Shown: positions 7,620 to 16,412 of the stretch, piece after piece | How the letters are laid out: every line of letters starts with the position of its first letter | Position numbering within the stretch: the first letter of the stretch is position 1 | From: Rhizobium sp. CFBP 8762 | Lineage (GTDB): Bacteria > Pseudomonadota > Alphaproteobacteria > Rhizobiales > Rhizobiaceae | NCBI RefSeq assembly: GCF_014841565.1 | Contig: NZ_JACYUD010000001.1 | Coordinates: 736,753 to 800,752 of the forward strand | Length of the DNA: 64,000 nucleotides | Direction of reading: 5' to 3' | The notes under the pieces: generated by a model | Seen by the model: the letters and a program-made list of their open reading frames with translations, nothing else | Told to the model about the DNA's origin: nothing | The model's database searches: none | Position numbers and translations under genes: made by a program

Positions 7620-9833
7620 ATGACCACCACGAACTTCCAGATCGAGACGGATGCTGAGGGCATTGCGCTTGTCACTTGGGACATGCCCGATAAATCGATG
7701 AACGTGTTTACAGCCGATGTGCTGCGCGAACTCGATGCGTTGATCGATCAGGTGGCGGGCGATACCGCAATCAAGGGGGTTGTGTTCACCTCCGGCAAGG
7801 CAACCTTTTCCGGCGGTGCTGACCTCGCCATGATCAAGGCAATGTTTACCAGCCAGGCGGAAGAAAAGGCCAAAGACCCGGAAGCGGCGGTACAAAAGCT
7901 ATTTGAGGTTTCGGGCCGTATGAGCCAGCTTTTCCGCAAGCTGGAAACCTGCGGAAAGCCGTGGGTATCAGCAATCAATGGCACCTGCATGGGCGGCGCG
8001 TTCGAGCTGTCTCTGGCCTGCCACGGACGCGTTGCGTCGAATGCCAAAGCGGTGAAACTGGCGCTGCCGGAGGTCAAAGTCGGCATTTTCCCAGGGGCCG
8101 GTGGCACGCAGCGCGTACCGCGCCTGACCAACGCGCAAGACGCCTTGCAGATGATGACGACGGGACAGTCCCTTACCCCATCACGCGCAAAAGCCATGGG
8201 CCTGATCCACGACGTGTGCGAGCCAGACGCGCTGATCGAAACGGCCAAAACCATGATCCGCAACGGCTTGAAACCGGTTCAGCCATGGGATGAGAAGGGC
8301 TTCAAACTGCCTGGTGGTGCGGTCTGGACCCCTGCTGGCGCGCAGCTCTGGCCCGCGGCATCCGGCATTTTGCGGCGGGAAACCTATGGCAATTATCCCG
8401 GCGCGGTGGCAATCCTCAAATGCGTTTATGAGGGCTTGCAGGTTCCCTTCGATACCGGCCTGAAAATCGAGCAGCGCTATTTCACGCAAATTTTGCAGAG
8501 CACAGAAGCGTTCTCCATGATCCGCTCGCTGTTCATTTCCATGCAGGAACTGGGCAAGGGCGCACGTCGGCCAACGGGTGTGGCGAAAACGAAATTTACC
8601 AAAGTCGGCATTGTCGGCGCGGGCTTCATGGGCGCATCCATCGCCTATGTCACAGCGTTTGCGGGGATTCCCGTCGTTCTGATCGACCGCGATCTGGACG
8701 CCGCCAACAACGGTAAAGCGCAGGTGGAAGCGCTGCTGAAAACTGCGCTGCAAAAAGGCAAGGCGACGCCGGAGGATGCACAGGCGCTGCTGTCCCGCAT
8801 CACGCCTTCGGCAGCCTATGAAGACCTTGCCGGTGCGGAACTTGTTATCGAGGCGGTGTTTGAAGACCGCGCCATCAAGCGCGCTGTTATCGAGAAGGTT
8901 GAGGCTGTTCTTTCACCGGGGGCTGTGCTTGCCTCCAACACTTCGACGCTGCCTATCACCAGCCTGGCGGACGCGGCAACGCGACCTGCTAATTTTATCG
9001 GCCTGCACTTCTTCTCGCCGGTTGAGAAAATGATGCTGACGGAAGTCATTCTGGGTGACAAAACGGGAGATGCTGCGCTGGCTTGCGCACTGGATTTCGT
9101 TGCCGCTATCCGCAAAACGCCCATTGTGGTCAACGACACACGCGGCTTTTTCGTCAACCGTTGCGTTCTGCGCTACATGAGCCAAGCCTATGACATGCTG
9201 ATCGAGGGCGTACCGCCTGCGATGATCGAAAACGCCGCACGCATGGCCGGTATGCCGGTGGGGCCGCTGGCTCTGAATGATGAAGTGGCGCTTGACCTGT
9301 CGCACAAGATTCTGAAAGCCGCCATTGCCGATCTCGGCGAAAAGGCCGTCGATCCCGCCCATATGACCCTGATCGAAACCATGGTGGAAACCCATGGCCG
9401 TACGGGGCGAAAAGGGGCAAAAGGCTTTTACGACTACCCTGCCAAACCGGCGAAAAAGCACCTGTGGCCCGAGCTGAAATCCCTATATCCGCAGCAGAAC
9501 CCTGACGAGATCGATGTCGAGGAACTGCAGCAGCGTTTCCTCGTGACCATAGCGCTGGAGGCGGCGCGCACGATGGAAGAAGGCATTGTGACCGATCCGC
9601 GCGAGGCCGACGTCGGCTCTATTCTAGGCTTCGGCTTCGCGCCCTTTACCGGCGGCGCCATCAGCTACATCGATGGCATGGGGGTGCCTGCCTTTGTGGC
9701 GCTGTGCAACCGGCTGGCAGAGCGTCATGGGGAGCACTTCCGCCCCACCGCTCTCCTGAGCACGATGGCCGACAGCAACGACACATTCTACGCGCGGTAC
9801 AACCCCTATCCTGGGGTCAAAGAGGTGGCATAA
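7620..9833 (+). CDS. fadJ: Enoyl-CoA hydratase / 3-hydroxyacyl-CoA dehydrogenase fusion
   Basis: Bifunctional beta-oxidation enzyme of 737 residues. The N-terminal crotonase domain (~1-200) hydrates trans-2-enoyl-CoA and shows TFSGGADLAMI and GTCMGGAFELSLACHGRV. The NAD-binding domain starts near 326 with VGIVGAGFMGASIAYVTAFAG, followed by SNTSTLPITSLA and GLHFFSPVEKM, which carries the catalytic His, and the C-terminal 3HCDH domains. The start at 7620 (MTTTNFQIETDAEG) has GAGGAG seven bases upstream; longer readings run into the thiolase gene. It closes the operon and is followed by a hairpin at 9843-9866. Conventional names vary between FadB and FadJ; I use fadJ for the domain order. Confidence 0.94.
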   Translation: MTTTNFQIETDAEGIALVTWDMPDKSMNVFTADVLRELDALIDQVAGDTAIKGVVFTSGKATFSGGADLAMIKAMFTSQAEEKAKDPEAAVQKLFEVSGRMSQLFRKLETCGKPWVSAINGTCMGGAFELSLACHGRVASNAKAVKLALPEVKVGIFPGAGGTQRVPRLTNAQDALQMMTTGQSLTPSRAKAMGLIHDVCEPDALIETAKTMIRNGLKPVQPWDEKGFKLPGGAVWTPAGAQLWPAASGILRRETYGNYPGAVAILKCVYEGLQVPFDTGLKIEQRYFTQILQSTEAFSMIRSLFISMQELGKGARRPTGVAKTKFTKVGIVGAGFMGASIAYVTAFAGIPVVLIDRDLDAANNGKAQVEALLKTALQKGKATPEDAQALLSRITPSAAYEDLAGAELVIEAVFEDRAIKRAVIEKVEAVLSPGAVLASNTSTLPITSLADAATRPANFIGLHFFSPVEKMMLTEVILGDKTGDAALACALDFVAAIRKTPIVVNDTRGFFVNRCVLRYMSQAYDMLIEGVPPAMIENAARMAGMPVGPLALNDEVALDLSHKILKAAIADLGEKAVDPAHMTLIETMVETHGRTGRKGAKGFYDYPAKPAKKHLWPELKSLYPQQNPDEIDVEELQQRFLVTIALEAARTMEEGIVTDPREADVGSILGFGFAPFTGGAISYIDGMGVPAFVALCNRLAERHGEHFRPTALLSTMADSNDTFYARYNPYPGVKEVA

Positions 9834-9842
9834 AGCCGGAAA

Positions 9843-9866
9843 AGCGGAGGACTATTTTCCTCCGCT
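9843..9866 (+). terminator. Hairpin at the end of the beta-oxidation operon
   Basis: Nine-bp stem AGCGGAGGA/TCCTCCGCT with a seven-base loop begins nine bases past the fadJ stop. The trailing sequence is only moderately T-rich, so strength is uncertain. Confidence 0.55.
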
Positions 9867-9950
9867 GACTTTACTTGAATCCCTGTTTTGGCTAGAGTAC
9901 CCGCTGGACGGGAGGATGGTCGACGCCTCCATGCTTGCAGGATAGACACG

Positions 9951-10637
9951 ATGTTATCACATGAGCGTATTTGGAGTGCCTTGGACGCACTTGCCGAAAG
10001 CTATCAACTTTCGCCCTCCGGCCTTGCACGCCGCGCTGGACTGGACCCCACATCGTTCAACAAATCCAAGCGAAAGTCTGCCGACGGACGCACGCGCTGG
10101 CCTTCGACCGAATCCATCGCCAAGGTTCTGGCTGCCACCGGGGCGTCGCTTGACGAGTTTACCGATCTGATGCAGCCGGAGCACAAGCGCTCCAACCCGT
10201 CAACGAGCAATAGCGGCCTTCCCGAGGGTGCCTTTCCACCGCAAAGCGGGCCGATTCCCCTGTTGGGATTTGCGCAGGCCGGGGCTGGCGGGTTTTTCGA
10301 CGATGGCGGCTTTCCCGCTGGCCAAGGATGGGATGTGGTGGATTTTCCCGCCTCCCCCCAGCAGAAGGCCGGTGTCTACGCTCTGGAAATCCAGGGCGAA
10401 AGCATGATGCCGCTCTACCGCAACGGGGACGTGCTGATCGTTGAGCCCGGTGCGCAGATTCGACGTGGAGACCGCGTCGTCGTCAAGACGAAGGAGGGCG
10501 AGGTCATGGCGAAGATCTTGCAGCGGCACAATTCGCGCTCCATCGAACTGCTATCCCTCAATCCCGAGCATCCCAACCGCGCTTTCGACATGAAGGATGT
10601 GGAATGGATCGCCCGCATCGTCTGGGCCAGCCAGTAG
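9951..10637 (+). CDS. HTH regulator with S24 (LexA-like) autopeptidase domain
   Basis: Transcriptional regulator of the LexA/CI type that can cleave itself to lift repression. The N-terminal ~70 residues form a helix-turn-helix (LSPSGLARRAGLDPTSFNKSKR). The C-terminal domain carries Ser151 in QGESMMPLYRNGDVLIVEP and Lys188 in GEVMAKIL. Their 37-residue spacing equals that of E. coli LexA Ser119-Lys156. Candidate Ala-Gly cleavage bonds lie at 110-111 and 112-113 (AQAGAGG). It is 228 residues from ATG 9951; reading further upstream adds non-conserved sequence. It is not the housekeeping LexA, whose winged-helix N-terminus differs, and nothing phage-like adjoins it. The next gene follows after 30 bases and may be co-transcribed. 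Confidence 0.85.
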   Translation: MLSHERIWSALDALAESYQLSPSGLARRAGLDPTSFNKSKRKSADGRTRWPSTESIAKVLAATGASLDEFTDLMQPEHKRSNPSTSNSGLPEGAFPPQSGPIPLLGFAQAGAGGFFDDGGFPAGQGWDVVDFPASPQQKAGVYALEIQGESMMPLYRNGDVLIVEPGAQIRRGDRVVVKTKEGEVMAKILQRHNSRSIELLSLNPEHPNRAFDMKDVEWIARIVWASQ

Positions 10638-10667
10638 GAACCTTAGCCCCCCTAGGACACCTAGCCT

Positions 10668-11426
10668 ATGCCCAATGTCGCATTAAATCCCGTCCGCGAG
10701 ACCCTCTGGTGTCTGGCCTCCGTTGTGATGGTAATGGCATTTGTTCTGTTGGGCGCAAACCAGATTCGCAAAAACGAGGCAGCGGGTCCAACATTCACGC
10801 TGGAAACGCCTGATATGGACATGGTTCCGGGAGGTGCGGAAACACCCGATCCGGCGACACCGCAACAGGACGTGCCTGCGACCGCCGAACCGTTTGATGA
10901 CGGTGTCCAGTCCGGACAGGCGCTTGCGCCGCCCTCCCCAACCGAACCAAAAACGGGTGAGCATTCGCCTATCCCGCTGAACCAGCCGATTGTCGAATCC
11001 GCTGGAACCTTGCGCTTTGGAGCGGGCATCGTGGAACTGGCCGGGATCATTCCCACGCCTGCGGACAAAACATGCACCTCTACCGGGGGCGCAAACTGGC
11101 CTTGCGGAATGGTAGCGCGGACAGCGCTGCGCAACTATCTGCGCATGAAGACCGTGGCCTGTACTGTGCCCGACAAGGCGTGGGACGGGATCGTCACGGC
11201 GCAGTGCAGCCTTGGTGGGCACGATCTTGCCCGTTGGCTGGTGGATAGCGGGCTGGTGGATGTGCCCGCGGGCTCATCGTTTGAAGCTGGCCGCGACACC
11301 GCACAAAAGGCTGGCCTTGGCATTTTTGGCGGTGATCCGCGTCTGCGTCCGCTTCCGAGTGTACCGCCACCAGAGCTAGAGATACCAACCATGGATCTGG
11401 AAACAACGCCGATCTCGGCTCAGTAG
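10668..11426 (+). CDS. Membrane-anchored SNase-like (thermonuclease-fold) protein
   Basis: A 252-residue protein with an N-terminal membrane anchor or uncleaved signal (LWCLASVVMVMAFVLLGA), a ~100-residue Pro/Thr/Glu-rich linker, and a C-terminal domain at ~115-225. That domain resembles the staphylococcal-nuclease fold (VELAGIIPTPADKTC, WPCGMVARTALRNYL, DLARWLVDSGLVDV). The usual catalytic Arg-Asp-Glu-Arg set is not evident, and two Cys pairs may form disulphides, so it may be structural or regulatory rather than a nuclease. AGGA precedes the ATG by nine bases. Its stop overlaps that of the convergent solute-binding gene by seven bases. Confidence 0.7.
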   Translation: MPNVALNPVRETLWCLASVVMVMAFVLLGANQIRKNEAAGPTFTLETPDMDMVPGGAETPDPATPQQDVPATAEPFDDGVQSGQALAPPSPTEPKTGEHSPIPLNQPIVESAGTLRFGAGIVELAGIIPTPADKTCTSTGGANWPCGMVARTALRNYLRMKTVACTVPDKAWDGIVTAQCSLGGHDLARWLVDSGLVDVPAGSSFEAGRDTAQKAGLGIFGGDPRLRPLPSVPPPELEIPTMDLETTPISAQ

Positions 11427-12277
11427 AGTCCTATCGGAAAATAGCGACGGTAAATGTCTTGAAGACGACCATCGCGCGACAGCACCGTAAGCGCATGATC
11501 AATGGCTTGCGCCAGAAGCGCGTCGTCATTCTTGACCATGACGGATAGGCCTTCACCGAGAAAACGCTCGGAAAAATATGGTCCATCGGTGAACCGGCAG
11601 CAACCATCCGCCTCGCGGCTTGCGAGCCAGAACGACAGTTGCAAGGCGTCTGAAAACACAGCATTGACGGCACCGCTTTTCAGCCCCTCCAGCATATCCA
11701 TTCGGTTGTCGAAGGGTTTGGCGGTGATTTGCGGGAAAAATGCCCCGAACATGGCCTCATGGGCCGACCCCTTGATGACCCCCACCGGCTTATCCACCAG
11801 TTGCGCCAGCGATTGCGGACCATCGGTTCGCGTTGCAAATCGCGCTGGCAACTGAAGAATGGGACGCGAAAACGTGAATGTTCGTCGCAACTCGGGCGTA
11901 ACGGCAACACCGGCAATTACGGCTTCCCCCTGCCCGCTGGCAAGCGCTTCCTGCAGCTGATTATAGGCAATAGCTTGCACCTGACACTTTGCTTCAATTT
12001 TCAACTCGGCACAAACAGCCCGGATCAAATCGATATGAAAGCCCGTAAGCTTGCCCTGACTGTCGATGAAGTTGAAGGGCGGAAAATCAACCGTTGTCAG
12101 AAAGCGCAGGCGCACGACGCCTGAAAGGTCCGGCTGGGCTATCCGCTCACGCTGATCAAACAGTGCGGGAAAAGCCGCATCCTCCGCGTGTAATTCAACA
12201 GTGGACAAGAGAACCGCCACCGGCATGAGAAGCGCCAACCCCCAGTATTTTAGGGATGAAAAATATGTCGTCTTCAT
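11420..12277 (-). CDS. Extracellular solute-binding protein, family 3-like
   Basis: Periplasmic binding protein of the polar amino-acid type (SBP family 3), ~285 residues. A signal peptide (MKTTYFSSLKYWGLALLMPV, then ...VELHA) precedes the mature domain with LRFLTTVDFPPFNFIDSQGKLTGFHIDLIRAVC and later VIKGSAHEAMF and GLSVMVKNDDALLAQAI. There is no permease or ATPase partner beside it, so it is an orphan receptor by location; ligand unknown. Start choice is uncertain: ATG 12277 gives the best signal peptide, ATG 12286 adds three residues, and neither has a clear Shine-Dalgarno site. Only 48 bases separate it from the divergent glycosyltransferase. Confidence 0.82.
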   Translation of the reverse strand: MKTTYFSSLKYWGLALLMPVAVLLSTVELHAEDAAFPALFDQRERIAQPDLSGVVRLRFLTTVDFPPFNFIDSQGKLTGFHIDLIRAVCAELKIEAKCQVQAIAYNQLQEALASGQGEAVIAGVAVTPELRRTFTFSRPILQLPARFATRTDGPQSLAQLVDKPVGVIKGSAHEAMFGAFFPQITAKPFDNRMDMLEGLKSGAVNAVFSDALQLSFWLASREADGCCRFTDGPYFSERFLGEGLSVMVKNDDALLAQAIDHALTVLSRDGRLQDIYRRYFPIGLY

Positions 12278-12325
12278 GAATACCATTGTGTAGCGCAAAC
12301 GCGGATATTCTTGGGGGGCAGCGGT

Positions 12326-14203
12326 ATGAATATCTTGAGTACCATCTTTAAACCGAAAAGTATGAAGAAATTGGCCCCGCTGCTCGAAAGCGAGCTTTTG
12401 CTGCTGCAAGATCTCGGTATCGATCTTTATACGATTGCGCTCTGTCAACACGCTGCCGCTGCCAATGGCACCAGCCTCTACGCGGAATTGATAGCCGGTG
12501 AGTATCTGGACGAAACCCGGTTCCATGCAGAGGTTGCCCGCAAACTCGGTCTTCCCTTCATACCCAACCCGGATCCGGCCTGCGTACAGGATCTGCCTGG
12601 GCTGGACACGCAATTGGCAGCACCTCAGGCTTTGCGAATGCAATTTTCATCGCGAGCGCCGCTCGCATTGGTCGCGCTGGATATCAGCCGTTTCACCGCA
12701 CTGTCCAATCGGCTGAAGGAAGCGCCGGTGCTCCGGAAGTCTATGGCGATTACCACACCATCGGCCATCCGGGCTGCCACGTGGGCCGCGGGTTCTGAGC
12801 GGCGCGCACGACAGGCAACCAAGCAATTGTTTGAGAGTAAACCTAAACTCAGCAGCCGTATTGTCTTTTGGGGCAGGCAAGGATTTTACGCTGGGCTTTC
12901 GCTTGGTGTTTTGCTGCTGGGCATATTTACGGCTCCCATCTTGACGCTGATGCTGATTCACATTGTTTTGACCAATTTCTTTTTAGCAGGCTTCTGTCTG
13001 CGTCTGTCGGCGATGCGCCGATCGGGCAAGACACACGGTCTGAATGTCGATCTTGAGCCTTGGGACGGCCCATTTCCCACCTATACGGTGCTTGTGGCGC
13101 TCTACCGGGAAGCGCCTGTTGTCGAGCAACTTGTCACCAGCCTGAACGCATTGAACTGGCCGAAATCCTGTTTGGATATCAAACTGATTTGTGAGGCTGA
13201 CGATACCGAGACGCTGCAGGCTTTCCGTTCCATGACGCTTGGCAGTCAGTTTGAAATTGTCGAAGTTCCGTTTTCCCTGCCACGAACCAAGCCGAAGGCG
13301 CTCAGCTATGCCCTTGCCGGAGCACGGGGAGACTTTATCACGGTTTACGATGCAGAGGACCGCCCGCATCCCGACCAGTTGCGTGAGGCATTTCAGCATT
13401 TTCGCACATCACCCGTTCGGATCGCCTGCCTGCAAGCGCCGCTTGTGATTACCAACGCGCGAGCATCATGGATCAGTGCGTTGTTTGCTATTGAATATTC
13501 CGGTCTGTTTCGAGGCCTCTTGCCGTTGCTGTCTGCCACGGAGCGCCCCCTGCCGCTTGGTGGCACGTCCAATCATTTCCGCACAAAGGTTTTGAAAGAG
13601 GTCGGCGGATGGGATCCCTATAATGTGACCGAGGATGCCGATCTCGGCATCCGTCTGTTCCGCTACGGTTATCGTTCAAAAGTCATCCGGCTTCCCACCT
13701 ATGAAGATGCTCCCACAGATGCACGCGCCTGGGTTAATCAGCGCTCCCGATGGTTCAAAGGTTGGCTGCAAACATGGCTTGTCACCACACGCGAACCCAA
13801 GGTTCTGTATAGGGACATGGGCGTGATGAACACGCTGATCTTTCAGGTTCTGATCGGCGGCATGCTGCTCTCGGCATTATCGCATCCATTGCTGATTGTC
13901 TTTATCGGCTTTGCCGTCTGGCTGACCTTGACCGGAGCACTTCCACTGACGCCCATGGCTGCCACGCTTTTCAGCATTGATACGCTCAATATTTTTGGAA
14001 GCTATCTCGTCTTCACCATTTTAGGACTGGACAAAATGAGCCCGCCCGAACGAAGAGCGGTCGGGAGGCGCTGGCTTTTGGTGGGGCCCTACTGGATGCT
14101 GATGTCCTATGCGGCATGGAAAGCTCTGATTGAGCTGTTCTCAAAACCCTTTGCATGGAACAAGACGGCCCATCAGCCCACCAGATCCAAAGATTTTTCC
14201 TGA
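12326..14203 (+). CDS. Family 2 glycosyltransferase with MshEN/GspE-N-like N-terminal domain
   Basis: Membrane processive glycosyltransferase of 625 residues. Residues ~15-95 resemble the T2SSE_N/MshEN module (NGTSLYAELIAGEYLDE, ARKLGLPFIPNP), some members of which bind cyclic di-GMP. Two membrane segments at ~195-235 precede the GT2 catalytic domain with VALYREAPVVEQLVTSLNAL, Asp342 in VYDAEDRPHPDQL, TEDADLG with Asp437, and QRSRWFKGWLQTW near 471. These are the D, DxD, (T)ED and QxxRW elements of cellulose-synthase-like enzymes. More hydrophobic segments follow. A G-run (GGGGGG) lies about eight bases before the ATG. The product, probably an exported beta-glucan or other polysaccharide, cannot be named. 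Its base composition looks lower in GC than its neighbours. Confidence 0.85.
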   Translation: MNILSTIFKPKSMKKLAPLLESELLLLQDLGIDLYTIALCQHAAAANGTSLYAELIAGEYLDETRFHAEVARKLGLPFIPNPDPACVQDLPGLDTQLAAPQALRMQFSSRAPLALVALDISRFTALSNRLKEAPVLRKSMAITTPSAIRAATWAAGSERRARQATKQLFESKPKLSSRIVFWGRQGFYAGLSLGVLLLGIFTAPILTLMLIHIVLTNFFLAGFCLRLSAMRRSGKTHGLNVDLEPWDGPFPTYTVLVALYREAPVVEQLVTSLNALNWPKSCLDIKLICEADDTETLQAFRSMTLGSQFEIVEVPFSLPRTKPKALSYALAGARGDFITVYDAEDRPHPDQLREAFQHFRTSPVRIACLQAPLVITNARASWISALFAIEYSGLFRGLLPLLSATERPLPLGGTSNHFRTKVLKEVGGWDPYNVTEDADLGIRLFRYGYRSKVIRLPTYEDAPTDARAWVNQRSRWFKGWLQTWLVTTREPKVLYRDMGVMNTLIFQVLIGGMLLSALSHPLLIVFIGFAVWLTLTGALPLTPMAATLFSIDTLNIFGSYLVFTILGLDKMSPPERRAVGRRWLLVGPYWMLMSYAAWKALIELFSKPFAWNKTAHQPTRSKDFS

Positions 14204-14220
14204 AGGCCAAGCCGAGAGCC

Positions 14221-14322
14221 GAGAACATTGCCGGCGAACACGTGTTCGCCGGCAATGTTCTCCCTATTGTTTTGACGCATTAACCGGACGCAAAAGCGGT
14301 TCCGCTTTTACTGGAATTGCTC
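14221..14322 (-). repeat. Bru-RS/RIME-like palindromic repeat, copy a
   Basis: Two modules. 14221-14262 is a perfect 42-bp palindrome centred on CGAACACGTGTTCG. 14276-14322 is the second hairpin module with AAAAGCGG/CCGCTTTT arms. It lies between the glycosyltransferase stop and a small gene, and its strong symmetry could also end transcription. Confidence 0.85.
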
Positions 14323-14381
14323 CGGCTGGAACCTACCGAGATAAGGGACGTTATTCGCTATCAATGAAAAGGATGATCTCG

Positions 14382-14831
14382 ATGGCAAATGGCGTTCAAA
14401 GCAATGGCAACGAGGCTTTTAACGGAACCAGCGATACGTCGTTTGGTAAATCGGTCGAAAGTCAGGCCCAGATGCACGATGCTGAGGTCATCGCAACAGA
14501 GACGGAAGCCGGGGAAAAGCTGAACATTTATCGCTTGACCGCGATTGCCGAAGCCGATGACCCGCGATGGGAGTTATCACCTTATCAGGGCGAGGTTCTT
14601 GTTGCCGCACGGACATCCGGTGATGCGCGCATTGTGGCAGCGGGACGTGAGCTCGATTTCATGGACGTGGACGTAGCCCCCGCATCTGGCGTCAGCACCA
14701 CCGATGCAAGCGCCTTCAGGAGTGACAAGCTTTATACGGTGATTGAGGTCGAGCATGGCCGGCATGATCTGCAGCGTGGCGTGATATCCGGCGAGGTGGG
14801 CGTGGATACGATCAAGTCGACGCAGTTGTAG
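14382..14831 (+). CDS. Hypothetical protein, 149 aa
   Basis: I do not recognise this protein. From ATG 14382 (AAGGA about nine bases upstream) it reads MANGVQSNGNEAFNGTSDTS, a Ser/Asn/Gly-rich start, followed by an acidic, soluble region (KLNIYRLTAIAEADDPRWEL, YQGEVLVAARTSGDARIVAAG, KLYTVIEVEHGRHDLQRG). There are no membrane segments and no cysteines. Coding bias and the ribosome site support a real gene. ATGs at 14364 and 14373 are alternative starts. It stands alone between a palindromic repeat and a terminator-like hairpin. Confidence 0.6.
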   Translation: MANGVQSNGNEAFNGTSDTSFGKSVESQAQMHDAEVIATETEAGEKLNIYRLTAIAEADDPRWELSPYQGEVLVAARTSGDARIVAAGRELDFMDVDVAPASGVSTTDASAFRSDKLYTVIEVEHGRHDLQRGVISGEVGVDTIKSTQL

Positions 14832-14909
14832 GAACGCGTTTACAGCATAATCCGACCGGCGCGAAGCGAGGGCCGAGAAGATATGTATTCAGAATAAAAA
14901 GTTAAGCGC

Positions 14910-14930
14910 CGTTCTGATTCAATCAGAACG
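14910..14930. terminator. Hairpin between convergent hypothetical gene and sulP-type gene
   Basis: Ten-bp perfect inverted repeat CGTTCTGATT/AATCAGAACG separated by one base, 15 bases past the SulP stop. AT-rich flanks on both sides suit bidirectional termination, but no long T-run is present. Confidence 0.5.
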
Positions 14931-14945
14931 ACGCTATGAAACCTA

Positions 14946-16412
14946 TCAAACGTCGTTGACCCTTGCTGAGCCGTCCAGACGTCCAAGCAAAGTTGCGCTG
15001 GCCTCATTCAACCCAACGACACTGGTTTGAATTTGATGGCTTTTGAACCGCTCAACGACCCGCTCAAGTGCGGCAACCGCCGTAATATCCCAGAAATGCG
15101 CCTGTGAAACATCGATGAGAACGGTACTGCCGATGGCCGTTTCAATGTCAAACGCTTCAATAAAAACGTCGGCGGACGCAAAGAACACCTGCCCCGAGAC
15201 CCGATACGTCACTTGACGGCGGCCCGCGTCAACCTTTGCTTCCACCTTCAAAAGACGAGCAACCTTGAACGTGAAGAACACGCCGCTCAACAGAACGCCG
15301 ACGGTAACACCAAGAGCAAGATTGGAACTGAAAACCGTAACAAGGACGGTCACGACCATGACAGCACTGGACATTTTCGGGTGAACAATCACCGCCTTTA
15401 GCGACGACCAGTCGAAGGTGTCGATAGACACCATCACCATGATGGCAACAAGGGCTGCGACCGGGACCTGTGACACCCATGGCTTGAGCAGGACCATCAG
15501 AACCAGAAGGAACGCACCGGCGAACAATGTGGACAGGCGACCTCGGCCCCCATACTTCACGTTGCTGACAGTCTGACCGATCATACCGCAGCCGGCGATT
15601 CCCCCGAACAGGCTGGCGGCGGTGTTTGCGAGGCCGAGACCGGTGCATTCGCGGTTTTTGGAGCTGGGGGTGCCGGTGAGATCATCGACCACGCTCGCCG
15701 TCATCATCGATTCCAGCAGGCCGACCATGGCAATCGCCAGCGCCGGTCCGCCAATAATCGCCAGAGTTTCCAGCGTCATCGGTACGGCGGGCCAGCCAAA
15801 GATCGGCAAAGAATCGGGAAGCTTGCCCAGATCGGCAACCGTCATCACTGGAAGCTTCAGGGTGATCGAGGCGACGGTCAGGACCAGAATGCAAATCAGC
15901 GGGGATGGAATGGCCTTGGTGAGTTTCGGCACGAGATAAATGATCGCCAGTCCCGCCGCCAGCATACCGTAAGCAAGCCAGTCTCCGCCGATAATGTGTG
16001 GAAGCTGAGCCGCGAAAATCAGGATCGCCAGTGCGTTGACGAAACCTGTTCGTACGGAGTTCGAGACAAATCGCATCAGAACCCCGAGGCGGAGAAGACC
16101 GAAAACGATCTGTATTGCCCCGGCCAGCAGTCCGGCGGCAAAGAGATAGGCGAGTCCATGAGCATGAACCAAAGGGGCGGCAACGAGCGCCACCGATCCG
16201 GCAGCCGCCGAAATCATAGCGGGACGCCCGCCGGTAAAGGCAATGACAATGCCAATGACGAATGAAGCGAACAAACCGACCTGGGGATCGACGCCTGCCA
16301 CAAAGGAAAAGGCGATAACCTCGGGGATCAGCGCGAATGTCGCGACCGCTCCAGCGAGCATTTCACGCATAGGATTAGCGGACCAATCCCGACGGAATGT
16401 AGAAAAGTTCAT
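14946..16412 (-). CDS. SulP family anion transporter with STAS domain
   Basis: Inner-membrane transporter of the SulP/SLC26 family, 488 residues, moving sulfate, bicarbonate or another anion. About ten to twelve hydrophobic helices cover residues 20-390, with IPEVIAFSFVAGVDPQVGLFAS near the start (the SulP signature region) and SKNRECTGLGLANTAASLFGGIAGCGMIG in the core. A cytoplasmic STAS domain fills the end (TVLIDVSQAHFWDITAVAALERVVERF). The ATG at 16412 has only a weak upstream ribosome site. A structured-looking ~130-base leader precedes it. There is no carbonic anhydrase or sulfate-assimilation gene beside it, so the substrate stays open. Confidence 0.9.
   Translation of the reverse strand: MNFSTFRRDWSANPMREMLAGAVATFALIPEVIAFSFVAGVDPQVGLFASFVIGIVIAFTGGRPAMISAAAGSVALVAAPLVHAHGLAYLFAAGLLAGAIQIVFGLLRLGVLMRFVSNSVRTGFVNALAILIFAAQLPHIIGGDWLAYGMLAAGLAIIYLVPKLTKAIPSPLICILVLTVASITLKLPVMTVADLGKLPDSLPIFGWPAVPMTLETLAIIGGPALAIAMVGLLESMMTASVVDDLTGTPSSKNRECTGLGLANTAASLFGGIAGCGMIGQTVSNVKYGGRGRLSTLFAGAFLLVLMVLLKPWVSQVPVAALVAIMVMVSIDTFDWSSLKAVIVHPKMSSAVMVVTVLVTVFSSNLALGVTVGVLLSGVFFTFKVARLLKVEAKVDAGRRQVTYRVSGQVFFASADVFIEAFDIETAIGSTVLIDVSQAHFWDITAVAALERVVERFKSHQIQTSVVGLNEASATLLGRLDGSARVNDV

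Noticed and set aside
9951-11426. The S24 regulator as evidence of a prophage
   Set aside because: No integrase, structural, lysis or antirepressor genes are near; both flanks are chromosomal metabolism genes.
10668-11426. Calling the membrane-anchored protein an active thermonuclease
   Set aside because: Fold-level resemblance only; the catalytic Arg/Asp/Glu set cannot be found.
14221-14262. The 42-bp palindrome as a phage attachment site or replication origin
   Set aside because: The same core recurs in several copies within the window as part of a dispersed repeat.
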